Assembly: GCF_905147045.1 (NCBI RefSeq)
Contig: NC_065906.1
Coordinates: 11,594,001 to 11,658,000 of the forward strand
Direction of reading: 5' to 3'
DNA from: Nymphalis io
Taxonomy: Eukaryota > Arthropoda > Insecta > Lepidoptera > Nymphalidae
DNA length: 64,000 bases
Shown here one piece after another: positions 1-12,571 of the stretch (position 1 is its first letter; every line of letters starts with the position of its first letter). Position numbers and translations under genes: made by a program. Below the pieces are notes generated by a model. That model did no database searches. It was not told where the DNA came from and saw only the letters and a list, made by a program, of their open reading frames with translations.

Positions 1-1515
1 TGATATATCTGAGTTAGATCGGCTTGCGGATATCAGATACGCAGAAGCTTTAAAACTACATACATGATATATTATCTATAAATAAAATAAAGCCGCGACG
101 AGAACACTTCATGTACAGTCTGTTCGTGAAGTGTTTTTAAAGATAAGCTATTTCTATAGGTCGATTAAAATTATTGATACCATAAGAATTCAAACATTTC
201 ATTATTTTTTTCTTGGATATTGTTTAAGTCTAAGCATCTTGCAGAACCACTGCATTTCAATAGGTTTCTCGGCAATGTGTGTATTTGTTGCCATGCGTTA
301 TTGTCGAATTAATCTTTTTGATAAAATAAAATATTAAAAATATTATCATATTATATTACATAGTATTACACCTCTGAGTGAAGCGGCGTGGTCGTGCTCT
401 AATTACATACAGGTACGTGTCACCATCTTTATTGATTAGCCGTTAAGTTTGATTCGTACATGAAAGGTAATTTTCCAATATCCATCATTACTGGGTGACG
501 ACGCTTAACAATATTCCGATTTTTCAGTATTTTTGTTATTTGTATAACAGTTACATAAACATAACGGTTTGTGAATATTGTATTGTTATGTGTATTTTGA
601 TTTCGTTCTCATGTGTCCTCAACCCCACTGACACGCCCATTAAACTATCGTCTCTGATACTGTGGAAATAATTCATAAACTCGACACATGACTGTAATTT
701 AAACCCTGGGTGAACTAATAGTCTGGTATACATTTTTAAAATAGTAATATAATAGGATTCATAATTATTACATTGTATACGAGCCACACTTTTCCGCTCT
801 GTGCCAGCTACATTTGTTTGTGCAACTGGTTTTGTATTACTGTAATTTTTTTTAAGCAATAAAACATAGTTTCTTTTTCACCACCTGTACACATTGTTTA
901 TTACGCTATTGTTGCATGTATTCAATTACCAATACAATCGCACTAACGAATCCTATAGAACTTCTACAAATAGAAGCGCTTCTGCCAACGAATTTCACGA
1001 TTATCTTTGAGTCGGCAACTTTTTCACAATACTGCGCAACGGTTTTCAAGTTGCTAAGTATTTGTATTTGTTCGTGGAAACGTGTTCCTGATAGATTTTG
1101 GTTGAGATTATTCTGTGAAAGCGTTCTTTCAAGTTGTCAAACATACAACATTGAATGGACCTAATCAGTTATTCATTTTCTTCTTATAACATAATTTTGT
1201 TTTATGACCTGAAATAAACCAAGTGTGATGACTTATGTGTGCGTAATTGCATACGTTTGTTATTGAAGTGTATGAAAGTAATATGATACACTGACAAGGA
1301 TTACTATTACACTCAGCTTTAAATTGGATTTTTCCGATCAGGTGTAGACCAGAATAAAACAAAATGGCATAATAATGCTATACAGTATTCTGTTTGAATA
1401 TATGGTGAATAAAGTGTAGCAAACATAATTTATTTGATATTTTATTACTCGCTACGGAATGTCGCACACATGTCGAACAGCTTATTATTATACCAAATTG
1501 TAATTTTATTATGTA
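1..1515. other. AT-rich stretch without recognisable gene
   Basis: All open frames here are short, low in complexity and match no family I know. The only structure I see is a small hairpin at 103-135: arms of 9 bp (103-111 and 127-135) around a partly self-complementary centre, followed by a few T residues. I see no tRNA, no conserved coding motif and no transposon end until 1516. Confidence 0.6.
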
Positions 1516-1725
1516 CTAGTTTTCGCCCGCGGCTACGCCCACGTCGTAAAAGCGAAGAGGTGGCGCTGCAGGTGTTTAGTTTAAAAAAATATCTTATATC
1601 TTTCTTTTTAAGCTTGCATCATACACATTTCATCAAAATCGGTTCAGAGGGTTAACCGTGACAGCATAACAGATAGACGGACAGAATGACTAACATGCAG
1701 AGTTACTTTTACAATTTAATTAAAT
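1516..1725 (-). mobile_element. Helitron-like repeat fragment (3' end)
   Basis: Read on the minus strand, this piece ends in a GC-rich tract followed by CTAG and then T, as expected for a Helitron 3' end (CTRR, inserted before T). On the plus strand it reads actag, then a cgcccgcggctacgccc tract, and further on a stretch resembling atcaaaatcggttcag plus a gacggacag-type motif, all typical of abundant lepidopteran interspersed repeats. The terminal CTAG is seen; assignment to Helitrons is inference. No coding capacity. Confidence 0.45.
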
Positions 1726-2008
1726 TTTTACATTAAATATTGTTTTCTCTAAACACGCTTCATTGCTTTTAGCGCTTTAAACGGGCGACTGTTTATTAGT
1801 AAGATGGCTGTTATTTATAAACTCACTAGCTACTACTGTATTTTTTTAAATTTTAGTACTTTTTTTTTACATTTTTATAACAACGCGGTCTGTTCGGTAG
1901 TTTTCTGTGAATCTGTACAAATATGCTCCAAGTAATAGTATTGTTTGAAGTAATTTGTCAAAATCTGATTTAATTCAGCGCGTGACACTAGTCACTAGTA
2001 TAATAATT
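1726..2008. other. AT-rich spacer
   Basis: Between the Helitron-like fragment and the inverted-duplication arm I see only AT-rich sequence with poly(T) tracts. No feature is supportable. Confidence 0.6.
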
Positions 2009-2330
2009 GTGTACGCTGTGTAATTTTAAGAAAGGTATGATTTACATAAATATGGTTTTGATTTGACTATTTTTATTAAAATGTGAGAAAATCAACAAGA
2101 CGGGTAGTCAATAAATTATAATTTAAAGTAGGGTTAAGTGTTTTAAAAGGGCGGTGTAAATTGATTTGCTCGCAGTTCGTTTGGTGCATCGGTAGCGAAA
2201 TCAACTGAAGGTGAGATTGTTGTACTATCTTTATATTCACTGTATTAATGTATAATGTTACAATGTGGTTTACAAAAATGAATATACTTAGTGACGTGTA
2301 TGTCTTGTTTTATTTAAAAAAGGATAATAG
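2009..2330 (+). repeat. Inverted duplication, arm A (uninterrupted)
   Basis: This roughly 320-bp segment is almost the exact reverse complement of 43275-44103 once the RTE insertion there is removed. By eye there are about 15 to 20 differences, so roughly 95 percent identity. It is unlike the SINE, RTE or Helitron families in the window. It could be a low-copy element of unknown class or an inverted segmental duplication. At about 2245-2258 it contains, once only, the sequence that forms the 13-bp TSD of the RTE insertion in arm B, so it is the empty site. Near 2170-2213 it has an initiator-like gcagttcg and a splice-donor-like aaggtgag; a promoter/first-exon role is speculative. Confidence 0.75.
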
Positions 2331-2404
2331 AATTGAACAATTGCAAGTTATATTTTATGGTGAATATAGATTGTTAATCATATTTGAAAACATATAAAAG
2401 TAAA

Positions 2405-2730
2405 AGTAAAGTAACAGCCTGTGAATGTCCCACTGCTGGGCTAGGGCCTCCTCTCCCTTTTTGAGGAGAAGGTTTGCAGCTTATTCCACCACGCTGCTCC
2501 AATGCGGGTTGGTGGATTACACATTTAGCAGAATTTCAGTGAAATTAGACACATGCAGGTTTCCAAACGATGTTTTCCTTCACCGCCAAGCACGAGATGA
2601 ATTATAATCACAAATTAGGCACATGAAAATTCAGTGGTGCCTGCCCGGGCTTGAACCCACGATCGTCGGTTAAGATTCACGGGTTCTTACCACTGAAATG
2701 TACTAAATGAACTAAATGTACCATCTCGGA
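2405..2730 (-). mobile_element. SINE-B copy (tRNA-Lys-like head)
   Basis: Minus-strand copy of the family best preserved at 35744-36043. The tail region (cagcctgtgaatgtcccactg on plus) is at 2416 and the B box (complement of gggcttgaaccc) near 2648-2660. The head is split: about 25 bp containing repeated actaaatg separates the anticodon-arm region from the first head bases (ccatctcgg at about 2720-2729). The family is derived from a tRNA; the loop region resembles tRNA-Lys(CUU). Confidence 0.85.
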
Positions 2731-5700
2731 ATGAGAATATATAACGCGATCAAAATAATATAATTATTTTTATGAGTACGTTTGACATATTTTTTAAAAT
2801 TTATAATGCAGACTGATAGCTTCAATTAATTTACACAAGATATCCAATCAAATTTTTTTTGTAAGAAATTAAATGGCAACTGTTCGTGAAAAAGGTACCA
2901 AATAGGAAACCGTATTAAAATGTCAGTTGTGTCATTTGGCCACGTCCGTCGCCGCCAGACGTGGGCGTCACCACGTTATCAGCACTCGATACAGCACGCT
3001 CGGACCTCACATGCGTGTCACTAAAAACTCACCCGTAATTACTTCTATTGTCTGCTAACCGCGTGCATGTATATTTGGTTCAACTATTGTGTTCACTTCC
3101 ACGTACAGCAATAGCTGCACTCTTACCAAAACATAAGGACGAAAACTACTTAAAATAGTTCGTTATACATACAAGTGTTCATCAGGGAGGTATTGTGAAG
3201 TTATTCTATACGCCAATACAAATACTCATAATGGAATAGAGTTTTGTCGAGTCAAATGTCTCCGAAGCTGACGAGAATAGTGAACAAACACGACCTCCCC
3301 CGAGACAGCCGATACCCGCTTAATACGAGACCAACCACAATTTCGACATGTACTATAACATTTCGTAAACAAAAAAAAAAATTGAGTAGTCATTCCATTG
3401 ATGCTTCACAAGCAATGTATTTTATAAATACGTAAAGAAAATCTGAAATGTACCAAGTACAGTTCGATATTACCAAACTCAGGGCCCGTGGTTTGGTAAC
3501 GTTCAGGTACATTCGAAGTCCCTAACAACTTGGACACGAATTCAAGTTAAGTCTCTCACAAACTTCTGCGATTCAATCACAGGTCAAAGTGAACTCTAAA
3601 GTGATTGTAATAAGTATCAGTATGATAGAAAAAATCAATGTTGTATTCTATTTGGTGTATTTACCTGCGATGTTTGCGCAGGGCGAACTAAGGCATCGGC
3701 AAACAGCGGTGGAATTTTATTAACGAGCGTTCAACAAAGAACAATGGTTTCCTCGAAACCGCTAACACTTCCAATACCTCCAATAATGTTTCGTTACACG
3801 ACTTCCTTGAAGTTTCGTATTTACAGAACCTACAGAATACAACGAACACAAATGATATAACAACTGACAAGATTTGAACTAACGCTTTTTTGTTACTTTG
3901 CTAGAATTAAAAAAAAAACGTACATGACAGGCTCCTGATAGATCATAAAAATAATGGCTCTTACATACAATTTGATTTGGGATTATCCTATCCAATAAAT
4001 ATTAACAGAAATAAAATCACAAGAAATGATCTTGGTCGCACTTCTGATCGTGTAGGTGTCAGTGAACTGCTAAACTAACGTTTATTCAAAATGAAAACAT
4101 GCTGTATGGGTAATTGATTAGGCAAAATTGTATCGTATTTATTCATCTCCTTATGTGTTTTGATGACGCGCGTAGAGATAATGTACGGACCACCTACGTC
4201 ACTAGTCTTTTCTTAAACTAATAAGGTAAAAAAATTAGCTAGATAGTTTTCATGAAAATTGCCTTAAAGTTATTAATTTAACATAAGACTACATAGAGAA
4301 AAAATTGGTAGTTGAATTAATTTTGGATTATTCCAAAGGAATCTAACAACCTCTTATAATGTAAAGTAATTCCAACTATTCTAATAATATATATGAATGT
4401 TTCTATTGAAAAGATAAAGTAGAACATCGTTTTTTCTGGTGTATCCATAATCATGTTTCTAATACGAAGATTTCTTTCCCAGAAAGGCAAACCGTGTGAC
4501 AATATTAAACGCCGAGCAATCACGATACTATAGTATAATGAACGTCATACATAGCTCTTATTGCTATGAGCAGAAGGTTTATAATACAAGTAAATAAAAC
4601 GATGATGCGGTCGCGATGCGGTTGCTGTAAACCAATTTATTAGAATGCTTTCCGAATAATATTTCTCTGATTTTTATCGATCGTTAACATTGAAGATGCG
4701 ATTTGAACGCTTTCAATGTAATTGAAAATTAAATTTCTAAAGTTTATAGAATCCAGATGTAGATTTTTGATAAATTAAGATCATATCGTCTTATATTCCT
4801 GAAAAACAAAGAAACCAGAGTACTCTACGTCATTTCCAAATGCCAATCGAAGTAACGAGTTCTTCTTAACATAAAATCTCAAAAACAAATGAATAAATAC
4901 TTTAGTATTGCTACTTTAGTATTACTTTAGTATATTAACAACGAACTAATAGAAACATTGATACAAAATACAAGAAACATCTTATGTTAAGATAAACGAA
5001 AGATTAGGACGGATAATATTCGAAATTTCATAAACTCCATTTCCTGCCAGGGGCGCCCTCGGGAGATGATATTTTACATTCGTCGCACGACGCACGAGTA
5101 TATTTCATTCCAGCTGATAATGTCACCTCGGAGTGACTCGGAGCCCCAAATTGGGCTCGGTGAAGCCGAGGCTTGTCCAATTATAGAACTGTGTGAAGTG
5201 CACGTCTTCTGAAGCTTTCAATTTACAAAGATGGTTATAATGTAGTCGTTATTTTTCTACGAAATTGTAACAATACCTTACGAGAGGGAAGTAAATTTTT
5301 GCTGTGATTTTAAGAGATAAGTGTAGCTATTTGTGTTGAAAAGATGAGGTAAAATTTGAGCTTGAGAATTTTCCCGAGATTGCGATCATATCGTAAGTTC
5401 ATACCGATTTTGTTATATCGGATCTTGAACAACTTCGCGTGAGTAATAACTTTTAAAAGAACATTTTTATTACTTTCCATTTCTTAAATTGCCAAACATT
5501 GATCAGTATAATTGGCACCGAGTGATCCTACAAAAGACATGAGAATATATTCAAACCTCTGCGTAACAACGAAACGAATCAGACATAAGCATCATCTATG
5601 TCTACCATCATAATATCATATGATCGAGAATTCCGAAAATTGTCCAAACAACAAAAAGTTCAAAAATTAAGTTCTATTTATATATCAATAGTAACTAATA

Positions 5701-7959
5701 CTAGTGTACGTTATTAAACAATACATTCATATACATAAGAGAATAAAGGCGGCTATAAAGGAAACTATTTATATATGTACCTACATTAGCATTTAGTTAT
5801 TTGCACGAGAATCTGTCGCTGGCTGTACGTGACATACATTTCGCATGGCTGAAGTTTATGAGGCCTTTAGACAAGAGTAGTTTCAGCAAAGTCGAGGTAA
5901 ATGAGAGAGAGTCGTCATTGAAGCCGCTTGCCAGCCGTCTGGCGGCGCGCCAACACTTCCGAATATTATTGTTTATGCTAATACCGACGATCTGCAGTTT
6001 GTGTCGTAAACAAAATAAACAGGTTCATATTAATTGTTCTACTTAGTGGGCACATTTTTATGTGGGCAATTTCTTTTATTTAAAAAGAAACTATCAGGCT
6101 TGTTTTGTTATATTTATTTTCTCACAAGTGATTTTTTCTCGGATAATGTGTGTTCTATATGTTGAGCCATGACGTCAGCTGAATGCAGGTTTATTAGATC
6201 CGCCCGTCAATCGTTATATGGAACAAACAAACGACTGAATTACAAAATTATATTTATAAAGTCTGCTTCTTTTCGACATTAACGAACCAAGTCCACTTCT
6301 CTTACGATTATATTACAAGTTTGTAAGGTATAAATAAATTACAATTTTATAAATATAATTTTATATATGTTACAATATTTCATAGTGTTATATTAAATAG
6401 ATTTATACTAAAACGAAACCATGAAGTGCTTCAAAAACTCTGAGTCAGCATATTAACGGTTCTATCATACGAGTATAATGGGTTAGGCCCAGTGGCGTGT
6501 CCTGCCTCGGATGAGCCGTAAAGTGTTTCAAATTTTGAAGACGTCGTCATTGCGTCGCTGGGTCGCACTCCGACCGTGAAGATAGCACGTGACTATATAT
6601 ATCGACTAGTTATGTAACTAAAACTTGTAAAACTGACGAATGCGGTTATATAAACACTTTTTGTTTGCTTTTTGACCCTTTTAAATTTCGATATAAAACT
6701 AGTATTTTGTGTACGATGCTTCAATCTTTCACAATTTGAGTTTTATGAGTACCTATATTATAATTATGAAAATACTTAGTTTCTCAATTATTATTTTTTT
6801 ACGATTGAACAAGTGGGAAAATTTATCTTGAATGTTACAGATAAATAAGAAATTCTGATCAAGAAAGGTTAAATATTCTCGCATTTGGGTTTTGGACCTG
6901 AGCAATTTGACGCCGCACCGATACGTACCTACATACCTAGCGTTGCAAACGTTTTTGTAACATCCATGTTTGAATTTCCAAGCCCTCGATAAAACGCGGC
7001 ACGAAGACGCAAATGTGAGCTTCAACTGTGCAAACATCGAGTGCGTTCACACAACACCGCGCCAAGCAATTACATGTATTATTACAATAGTATAAGACTT
7101 TTAATGCAATGACTGCGAGACTATTACAAGACCACATGTGCGGATCAAACAGTGTATGTAAATTTAATTGATGACAATTATAAGGTATATACTAGCTAAT
7201 ATTTTAAATAAACGAGGGGCATGAAACAAAAAAAAAACAGCATTAAGTACGTATGCGGACCATCACATATACATTATTACACATTTGTATAAGTTCAATA
7301 AATAGACGAAACCATGAAAATAATTTCGATTGCTAGCACTTCGTATAGATTTATTTTAAAAATAAAACTATTACCGGTATCTTAAATAGACGTGACAAGG
7401 CTGATATCGAGCGAGATAGCCTTGTCAGATATTACACTTTTGCATCTAGACGTGAGCTGACGCGAAGACTCAAGAGTGTCACACCACGTGACACGACGCA
7501 AGATATGAGAATGCTGATCGGTCCGTCATAACTGCCTATTAATAAATAAAAATTTTGTGTTAAAAATATCATTAATAAATGATGGAATATTACACTAAAA
7601 TAATATTGAGATGATAGCATGTCATATAAATTTAGTGGTATGTACATAGCATATCATTAAGGAAAGAGAGTTCTTACCGTATTTCTTGCTGGTTCTTCTC
7701 GGTAGTAAAACATGACATGATTTGATATTGCATATAAAAAAATTGTTTGAGCCTTCTTAAATGGCGTAACTTTCTTTTGCCTTTATATAATTTTAACGAA
7801 ACAATTTAAAACTGAAATACTAATAGTAAAGCATTTTGAATAATGTGTCCACTCGGATATGATAATAGCTCTTTATAAATGTATATACTTTCATATATTA
7901 AAAAATAAGGTTTCTGATGAGCGCATTAACTCCTTATTCAATATCTACCCGAAGTAACG
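2731..7959. other. Long noncoding stretch with two imperfect hairpins
   Basis: No open frame here looks like a known protein. Notable items are a nested imperfect hairpin at 3447-3513 (8-bp outer and 8-bp inner perfect arms), a short tandem repeat of actttagtatt at about 4899-4935, and a GC-rich hairpin at 5126-5171 within a CpG-rich patch (5040-5180). A similar CpG-rich patch lies at 2930-3030. These patches could be regulatory elements, but I see no diagnostic motif. An open frame at 5801-6046 is not convincing. Confidence 0.55.
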
Positions 7960-8027
7960 GAGGAAACCATTTGAACGACTTGTTCAGTTAGTGAGCTATC
8001 TGAACAAGTCGTTCAAATGGTTTCCTC
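7960..8027. repeat. Perfect 28-bp inverted repeat (hairpin), 12-nt loop
   Basis: Arm 7960-7987 and arm 8000-8027 are exact reverse complements over 28 bases. The 12-base loop (7988-7999) can itself add three pairs. A wobble pair and a further pair extend the base at 7958-7959 with 8028-8029. No transposon ends or TSD flank it, and it is not simple sequence. Such a perfect stem is either a recent template-switch product or a source of hairpin RNA. Confidence 0.95.
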
Positions 8028-9983
8028 TGGCACAAATGCCGATAACCTCATAAAGCTAAGCTCATTTGATTAAAATTATAATTCATTAACATTATAATAT
8101 TATGGATAAATTTCACTTTTTTATCTTTACAGAGGATTGGTATTAAATCAAGTCTGGTTGGTTATTTTTGTTCGTTTTAGGGAAGTAAGAATCGTACTGA
8201 AATTGGCAGAAACGTTTTATTCAAACGAGTTGTGAATACAAGACTATTATTCCGTTTCGCTTTTAATCATTGAGTCAAGACGGATCATCGGCTTACTTCT
8301 TCCTTCTCGAATTACATCGGCTGTTGACTCCGAGTGGACACGATCGGTCACGCTCGGCCTCCCCTGATCCACTTCCTCGGTTGAATTTTTTACTACCACT
8401 ATTGCCTTCGCTGTTCATTTTTTGAGAAATCTTTTTCTATTGATTCTTCCAAATTTTTTGCGAATTGTCTCATGTAAAAACAATTGGCCCGGTTTAGTCA
8501 GGGTCGATCGAAAGCGAGTCAAAATTTAAGGTCGCTTTACACAAGAAAAGGCTATTGTATATAATTATATATAAAAAATTGGCCTTGGTACTGTGCTCGT
8601 ATATGCTACTTTTATTAATTAAGTATAATTGTTGTTGTGCTTGCAAATGTTTATTCGTGTATAAATCTATATATCTATCTCGCTACAAATGATAACATAG
8701 TAATCACTCCTCTCAAGCTCAATTATTTTTTACCAACTAAACTACATCGAGTTGATTTTAACATTTCAAACAGAACTGTTCACGATCAGTATTCACAGTC
8801 GCGTATAAACATTGAACACGTTCAATATATTACACACAAGTGTATAATCAAGTCTATTTGCTAAATGTGTAGGATTAGCTTCGTGTACGTGACACGAGCT
8901 AACTCGAGCGAGTTGGAGCTCACGCGAGCTATCAATCTCAGACTGCACTTACACGATATAAATAGCCCGCCGGCTTATCTCCGCTCGTACGAATGGCTGT
9001 CATATCTCAGCTTAGAGCCCGTACTCAGGCACACGAGCCGAGTTTCCGAACGATTTGTCATCCCTGCAGGAGCTCGAGCTCGTCAGAAGAATCGCTGTAA
9101 CGTGCGTGTGGATGTGGGATCAGTCAAACACGTCGCGTCGTATCCTTGATGTTCAATTGAACGTTTTCTTCCTCATTAGTAATACATACATAGTAATACA
9201 TTAATGTAATGTTCATCGGCTTATTATTAATTTGCATTATGTTCTTTTTTTCAGAGAGGCCACACCCACAGGAGGTATTTTCGAGTCTACGATTATACCG
9301 CTCTTGCTGTTTAAACAAATATATGTATATAGAAGTTGACATTTTAATATTGCCAAAAAGCTAAATGATTTACGAGCTTTCAATTTTTTTTTGCTAGGAA
9401 ATTTTTAAAAGCAAATGATGATAATGTATGTAGTCTCTTAAGGTTGGTTACATAATATACACATGAATTACATGATGTTGTGTATGATAGCGAGTGTCAG
9501 GGCACGGCTGGCAGAAGCCGCAGCCGGCACATTAGCGACTGTTTATTTTTCAGACAACAGCCGCCATACGGTGGGAACCGACGTTTTGCATAGTACGTGT
9601 TTATGTTACTGACTTTGTTTACAGGAAATACCCAACCGACCAAAACGATTGTCGAAGTCATTATTTCTTTATTGAAAATGTCTTCCCTTGTTGGCCGTTA
9701 TTATTATTACTTTCTTAAAGCTGTTACTTGCTTGGTGGCACATTGAAACCGTTTTTTTTGCTCCAAAGAAAGGCTTGAAATAAAAAGTTGACGCTTACTA
9801 CAAGGAAGGCTTTAGAATTTTTGTGGCAAATAATCCTTCGGCGTTCGAACAATGATCTCAGTGAGAGATTCTTATCTGGAGCGTAGATTAAGCGAGCGAT
9901 GATAACAAAGAGCGGGTAATAGATACGAGGCTGTCGGTTCATTGAACACGGAAGAGCAGATGCGAAACTAGACACCTGATGGC
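8028..9983. other. Noncoding stretch with a CpG-rich island and TATA-like box
   Basis: About 8860-9125 is clearly richer in G, C and CpG than its surroundings and is full of GAGC and CTCG motifs. It carries a perfect TATAAATA at 8957-8964. No good initiator lies about 30 bases downstream, so a promoter is only a possibility. The 94-codon open frame over the island (8865-9149) matches nothing I know. A smaller GC-rich patch lies at 9485-9600. Confidence 0.45.
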
Positions 9984-10022
9984 GGGCGGGCGTCGGGGCG
10001 TTGGGGCGTCGGGGCGACGGGG
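9984..10022 (+). repeat. G-run array: 8-bp repeat and G-quadruplex motif
   Basis: Six runs of G lie on the plus strand: GGG at 9984-9986 and 9988-9990, then GGGG at 9995-9998, 10003-10006, 10011-10014 and 10019-10022. The last four are separated by exactly four bases each (CGTT, CGTC, CGAC), forming an 8-bp tandem unit. This satisfies the classical G-quadruplex rule with four-tetrad potential and stands out in AT-rich DNA. Confidence 0.9.
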
Positions 10023-10435
10023 ACAAAAACGTCAGGTGGGACTGATTGGAGGGTGACGTGGACAATATCCACGTGTTATGGATTTTGTATGAGATTGTAT
10101 TTGAATTTTATTTAAGGCGTATTTTGATATACACAACCTATCAGATTGATATTTAAATAAAACAAAAAATGTTGTTTTTATTTAGTATTATGTATTATGT
10201 AGTATGTATAAATATAGTTCTAGTGGCCAGAAACTTTCTTTTTATAGCATTTCTTTTTAGAGCATTATAACAAAGACAACGAATGATTAGATCATAATGA
10301 ACATAAAATAGGCGAGCTTGTATTGATTTGTACCACTTTTCACCGCTTAAATGTAACTTATCGTAAGGAGCATCTCTTTGTAGGTAGTATTTTTATAGGA
10401 AAGAAGATATTGTAAACCAAAATAAAGAAATTTAT
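10023..10435. other. AT-rich spacer
   Basis: AT-rich sequence between the G-run array and the SINE-B fragment. No coding or repeat feature seen. Confidence 0.6.
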
Positions 10436-10622
10436 AATTCATCTCGTGCTTGACGGTGAAGGAAAACATCGTGAGGAAACCTGCATGTGTCTAATTTCAT
10501 TGAAATTCTGCCACATTTGTATTCTACCAACTCGCATTGGAGCATCGTGGTGGAATAAGCTCCATACCTTCTCCTCAAAAGGGAGAGGAGGCCTTAGCCC
10601 AGCAGTGGGACATTAACAGGCT
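10436..10622 (+). mobile_element. SINE-B copy, 5'-truncated
   Basis: This starts within the body (ttataattcatctcgtgcttg) and runs to the tail (cagcagtgggacattaacaggctgtta). It lacks the tRNA-like head. The body is very close to the 35.7-kb copy, so it is a fairly young fragment. Confidence 0.88.
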
Positions 10623-12544
10623 GTTATTGTATTAAATAACTTATTGACTAAGATAATTTTGTTTCACGTACTTTTCAAAAATAAACATATACTTCGTGCT
10701 TGTCTTATATGAATTCCACAGCAGGAATGATAGCGCGCCGAATGAGTGTTCTAAAAATTAAAAAAAACACAGTACACATGAGATAGAGACGCCGATATGA
10801 GAGTGACGCCGTAAACGTGTCGGTAGCCCACGAGGATTTAGACCGTATTCCGAAATATAATCATATTTACGTAAGTCAAATAAGATAATTATATAATTCT
10901 AATAACTAAACTTAGGTACATATTTCGCGTACTGATTATATAAATAAATAAAAATCTATCTATCTATCAATATCAAAATATATCTCAAGTAACAGCCCGC
11001 ACGGCCCACTTCGAACACATGCCCGCCGTTAAGAATTATTATAATTTCATATGAACGTAATAGAAAATAAAACTACCACCACTTTAAGATTGAAGCGTTA
11101 TAATATTAAAAAAAATTATAATAACAACTGTGAGTGCAACAGTCGTGGCATTTTAAGAGACATAGACGTCAATTAGGAGACTATCATTCTCCGTAATACC
11201 TGAACCCATACCGCACTAACTGCGTTCCCACAAAGTACCGGTAATGCTATTGAAGGCCTCAATTACCCCGCGTCCAAGTAATTACTGCCATATGCTTATT
11301 ACATTTCCTTTCCCTTTATTGCACTTTTAAACTGTAATTAAACTCTGATATTCTGAGAACCTGCACGTCGTGGTACGATCCGGGTCATACTTGTTTCATG
11401 TGGCAATTTATCAACAAAATTCGGTATCTACGTAAACAGTGGCCCTCGTTTTATATGCGCACGTATTCTATTACATTTACCTTCTCTTGTAGGAACACCT
11501 GGCTAACACATGCACATGGCTTATGCGTTGGGATTGGTATTGACATCACCTTATGGACATCAATAAATTTATAAGAATTATAACTATTGAAGCGAAAATA
11601 TTTATATAATATTATAAAAAAATATATTAAATACGAAATGAAACATCGGTTTTCTACAAATATATAAAAATATGTATACAATTCGGCCACAAACATCAAG
11701 AACAGTTGAAAGATGGTCTTTAAGCTACGTCGTGAAATTTTATCCGCATCGAGCTAATGGTTACAGTTGAGGCCAAATGGGGCCAAATGAGTCATTCCTT
11801 ATGGAGCTCGGGTAAAAAAGCGAAAACATGGCGCGGCTCTAGGAGGCCGAGGAGGAAGCCGCTGGCGGCCTTCCATATTTGATTACGTACGTTGAGATGG
11901 CAAGTTCGACTCGTGCAACATGTCGTGTCGCCTCTAATGATACATCGTCTTGCGTTTCGTGATAAACACTCTTGTTTATATTTTTCTTTAGTCCAAGTAC
12001 GTGGTGTGTGCGTGTCTCTGCGAGCGAAGTGTTTATTCTATTTTATATTCTTAAAAAGATAATCAATTTGAAACTCGTGACCGATTTATCGCAGTTTTGC
12101 TTATAAAGCGTGAATTATATTACGATTTCATTATATCATACTTGCTTACCAATCTTAATATCAAACTTAATATATCATCGAAATTGTATACCTACTGTCT
12201 GAAATAAGGAACCTACTTTTATGTATAAATAAACTTGTATCAGCAGGTCTCGCTACTCCATGACTAGCAATTACATTATTATTATTCTTTAAAACTATCT
12301 ACAATAACGATACAATACGATGAATTAGAAAGTTGAGCAAAAAATAAATATACAAACGTAAAGCGTATATCTATATTTCATATATATGTTTAATTGACAA
12401 GCAATGAACCATAAAACGTGATTCGCTCCTGTTTCGCGGTGGTCTGTCCGCGACGTTAAGCGTAAACATTTGCTCCGTAAACACACTGTGTTTTGATTTC
12501 GTTCCCGGTACCGGCATAACCCCCTCCCTTTTAACTCTATACAA
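10623..12544. other. Noncoding stretch
   Basis: AT-rich with no convincing frame. A CpG-richer patch at about 11825-11960 (cgcggctctaggaggccgaggagg onward) is more complex than its flanks and may be conserved, but nothing in it is diagnostic. Confidence 0.55.
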
Positions 12545-12571
12545 ACACACACACACACACACACACACACA
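12545..12571. repeat. (AC)n microsatellite
   Basis: An uninterrupted run of about 13 AC dinucleotides. The two cysteine/valine-rich open frames that start here on the minus strand are products of the repeat, not genes. Confidence 0.97.

Noticed and set aside
8957..8964. TATA box promoter
   Set aside because: Perfect TATAAATA, but no initiator at the right distance and AT-rich DNA yields such matches often; kept only as a note in the stretch description.
8966..8983. A near-identical 18-mer (cccgccggcttatctccg) shared with about 54092
   Set aside because: One mismatch over 18 bases between two places in 64 kb is within chance expectation, and the similarity does not extend.
9724..10065. 113-codon minus-strand frame over the G-run array
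   Set aside because: The proline/serine-rich start is the complement of the G-run repeat; no domain.
12325..12570. Cysteine/valine-rich minus-strand frames
   Set aside because: They start in the (AC)n microsatellite and continue into unrelated sequence with no motif.
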